A stretch of 64,000 nucleotides of DNA, taken from contig CANNGL010000002.1 in NCBI GenBank assembly GCA_947504205.1, positions 620,001-684,000 on the forward strand, in the 5' to 3' direction. Shown one piece after another: positions 63,002-64,000 of the stretch. The notes beneath the pieces were generated by a model. The model was not told where the DNA came from. It saw only the letters and a program-made list of their open reading frames with translations, and searched no databases. The first letter of the stretch is position 1. Each line of letters opens with the position of its first letter. The stretch is from an uncultured Litoreibacter sp. (GTDB lineage Bacteria > Pseudomonadota > Alphaproteobacteria > Rhodobacterales > Rhodobacteraceae). The position numbers were made by a program, and so were the translations under genes.

Positions 63002-64000
63002 TTAGTTTGAGTCAGCGCCTTCACTTTCCGCCGCATCCTCAGTCAACAGGCCCTCTTTCCAGTTGCCGGTCGCCACTTCACCAGTGGCATAGCGCATCGT
63101 CCCTGTCCCGGATCTTTTTCCGTCGCGGAAAGTCCCCTCATAGACGTCACCAGACACGTAAGTTGCCGTACCCTGCCCTTCGATCTCGCCTGCTTGCCAT
63201 TCACCAGTATAGGTGAAGCCGTCTGACATTCGGATGGTCCCCTGACCTTCGCGTTCGCCAGCCTTGAACTCACCTTCATAAACCGTGCCATCTGCGTAGG
63301 TGGCAACGCCCTGACCCTCACGCGTGCCCGCTACCCACCCCCCTTCATAGGTGTATCCGTCCGGATAGGTCATCTTTCCCTGTCCGTCATTGAGCGCGTT
63401 CTTGAAGCCGCCTTCGTAGATCAGTCCGTTGGCATATCGAGCAACACCTGTGCCTTCGATAACACCTGCAAGCCATTCTCCTTCATAGGTTGAGCCGTCA
63501 GCGTAAGTGATACGGCCCGTCCCATCCGCAAGTTCATTACGAAGTTGGCCAACATAGACTGAGCCATCGGGATAGGTGACTGTGCCTTCCCCTTCGATCC
63601 GTCCATCTACCCATGATCCTGAATAAACAAACCCATCTACGCCGGTGAATGTGCCAGAGCCGTTCCGTTTATCGTTCAGAAAGTTGCCTTCATAGACATC
63701 ACCATTGGCATAAACAATCTTGCCCTGACCCTGACGTGCGCCCTCAACAAGTGTGCCCTCGTAGATATCGCCGTTCGATTGCGTAAGCTTTCCTTGGCCC
63801 TCGATCTGCCCTGCTTTCCACTGACCAATGTAGGTCAGCCCGTCCGGCATGATCAGCGTTCCATCGCCCTCACGGGAACCATTGACCATACCGCCCTCAT
63901 AGGCGGCTCCGTCAGGATAAGTGATCTTGCCACGCCCATCCTTTACGCCGTTGACCCATTGCCCCTCATAGCGATAGCCATTCGGGCTGACCATTAGCCC
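63002..64000 (-). CDS. MORN-repeat protein (5' end outside window)
   Basis: The frame is open from the window edge to the stop at 63002. It consists of about 13 to 14 MORN repeats of 23 residues, e.g. YEGQWVNGVKDGRGKITYPD, each with the Y-x-G-x-x-x-x-G-x-x-x-G-x-G pattern, ending with a short acidic tail (LTEDAAESEGADSN). MORN repeats form extended beta-strand structures that bind lipids or proteins. The ATG at 63994 falls inside a repeat-like sequence, so the real start is probably beyond the window. Function unknown; convergent with the photolyase gene. Confidence 0.85.
   Translation of the reverse strand, partial: GLMVSPNGYRYEGQWVNGVKDGRGKITYPDGAAYEGGMVNGSREGDGTLIMPDGLTYIGQWKAGQIEGQGKLTQSNGDIYEGTLVEGARQGQGKIVYANGDVYEGNFLNDKRNGSGTFTGVDGFVYSGSWVDGRIEGEGTVTYPDGSVYVGQLRNELADGTGRITYADGSTYEGEWLAGVIEGTGVARYANGLIYEGGFKNALNDGQGKMTYPDGYTYEGGWVAGTREGQGVATYADGTVYEGEFKAGEREGQGTIRMSDGFTYTGEWQAGEIEGQGTATYVSGDVYEGTFRDGKRSGTGTMRYATGEVATGNWKEGLLTEDAAESEGADSN

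Overview
The window is chromosomal DNA from a marine alphaproteobacterium. Gene content points to the Rhodobacterales/Roseobacter group: a DctPQM TRAP transporter facing DctB/DctD-like regulators, type-B PutA with a divergent Lrp-family PutR, the small DUF6280-type protein, cobyric acid synthase beside its DUF457-like neighbour, and an mreBCD-mrdA-rodA cluster. This is inferred from gene families and synteny; no database search was possible.

Bases 1-1380 hold the 3' end of metG and a small TPR protein. Bases 1413-16215 are an integrated mobile element of about 14.8 kb that has split a host tRNA-Leu(UAA) gene at the anticodon loop. The 5' half of the host tRNA lies at 1384-1425 and the 3' half at 16203-16259. 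They share a 13-bp core, and inside the element a 10-bp direct repeat sits exactly 23 bp from the core at each end. The element carries a complete tRNA-Leu(UAA) 85 bp behind the broken 5' half, with paired compensatory changes in the att region. It reads like a phage satellite (PICI/P4-like): a tyrosine integrase interrupted by one in-frame amber codon, two AlpA/excisionase-like HTH proteins, a primase-polymerase, an SF3/D5 helicase, an iteron-rich presumed origin, a small-terminase-like HTH protein and GC-rich genes of unknown function. Its cargo looks like defence: a DUF262 protein with a nucleotidyltransferase, a C5-cytosine methyltransferase with a probable restriction enzyme, and a large membrane protein beside the integrase.

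Bases 16260-31800 are core chromosome: a secreted glycosidase-like protein, DUF6280, EF-P, a GFA-family enzyme, a rhomboid protease, PutA/PutR, CobQ, an acidic PopZ-like protein, TolC, a PIMT-family methyltransferase, tRNA-Cys, an FNT channel and an acetyltransferase. Bases 31800-42300 are nutrient uptake: a VOC protein, TRAP dctPQM with dctBD, an AhpD-like protein, and an amino-acid-type ABC transporter beside a creatininase, followed by tRNA-Gln. Bases 42300-51950 hold a BaiN-like flavoprotein, capsule genes kdsA/kpsE/kpsT, NhaA, an ArsR-controlled permease, a UDG-family protein, SseB and GhrA. Bases 51950-57530 are the rod-shape cluster. Bases 57530-64000 hold an AbrB-family membrane protein, leuA with a leucine-rich leader peptide, an SDR coupled to an iron-sulfur photolyase, and a MORN-repeat protein that runs off the end.

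The most notable system is the satellite-like element that breaks an essential-type tRNA gene and brings its own replacement, placed so that the host tRNA promoter can read into it.
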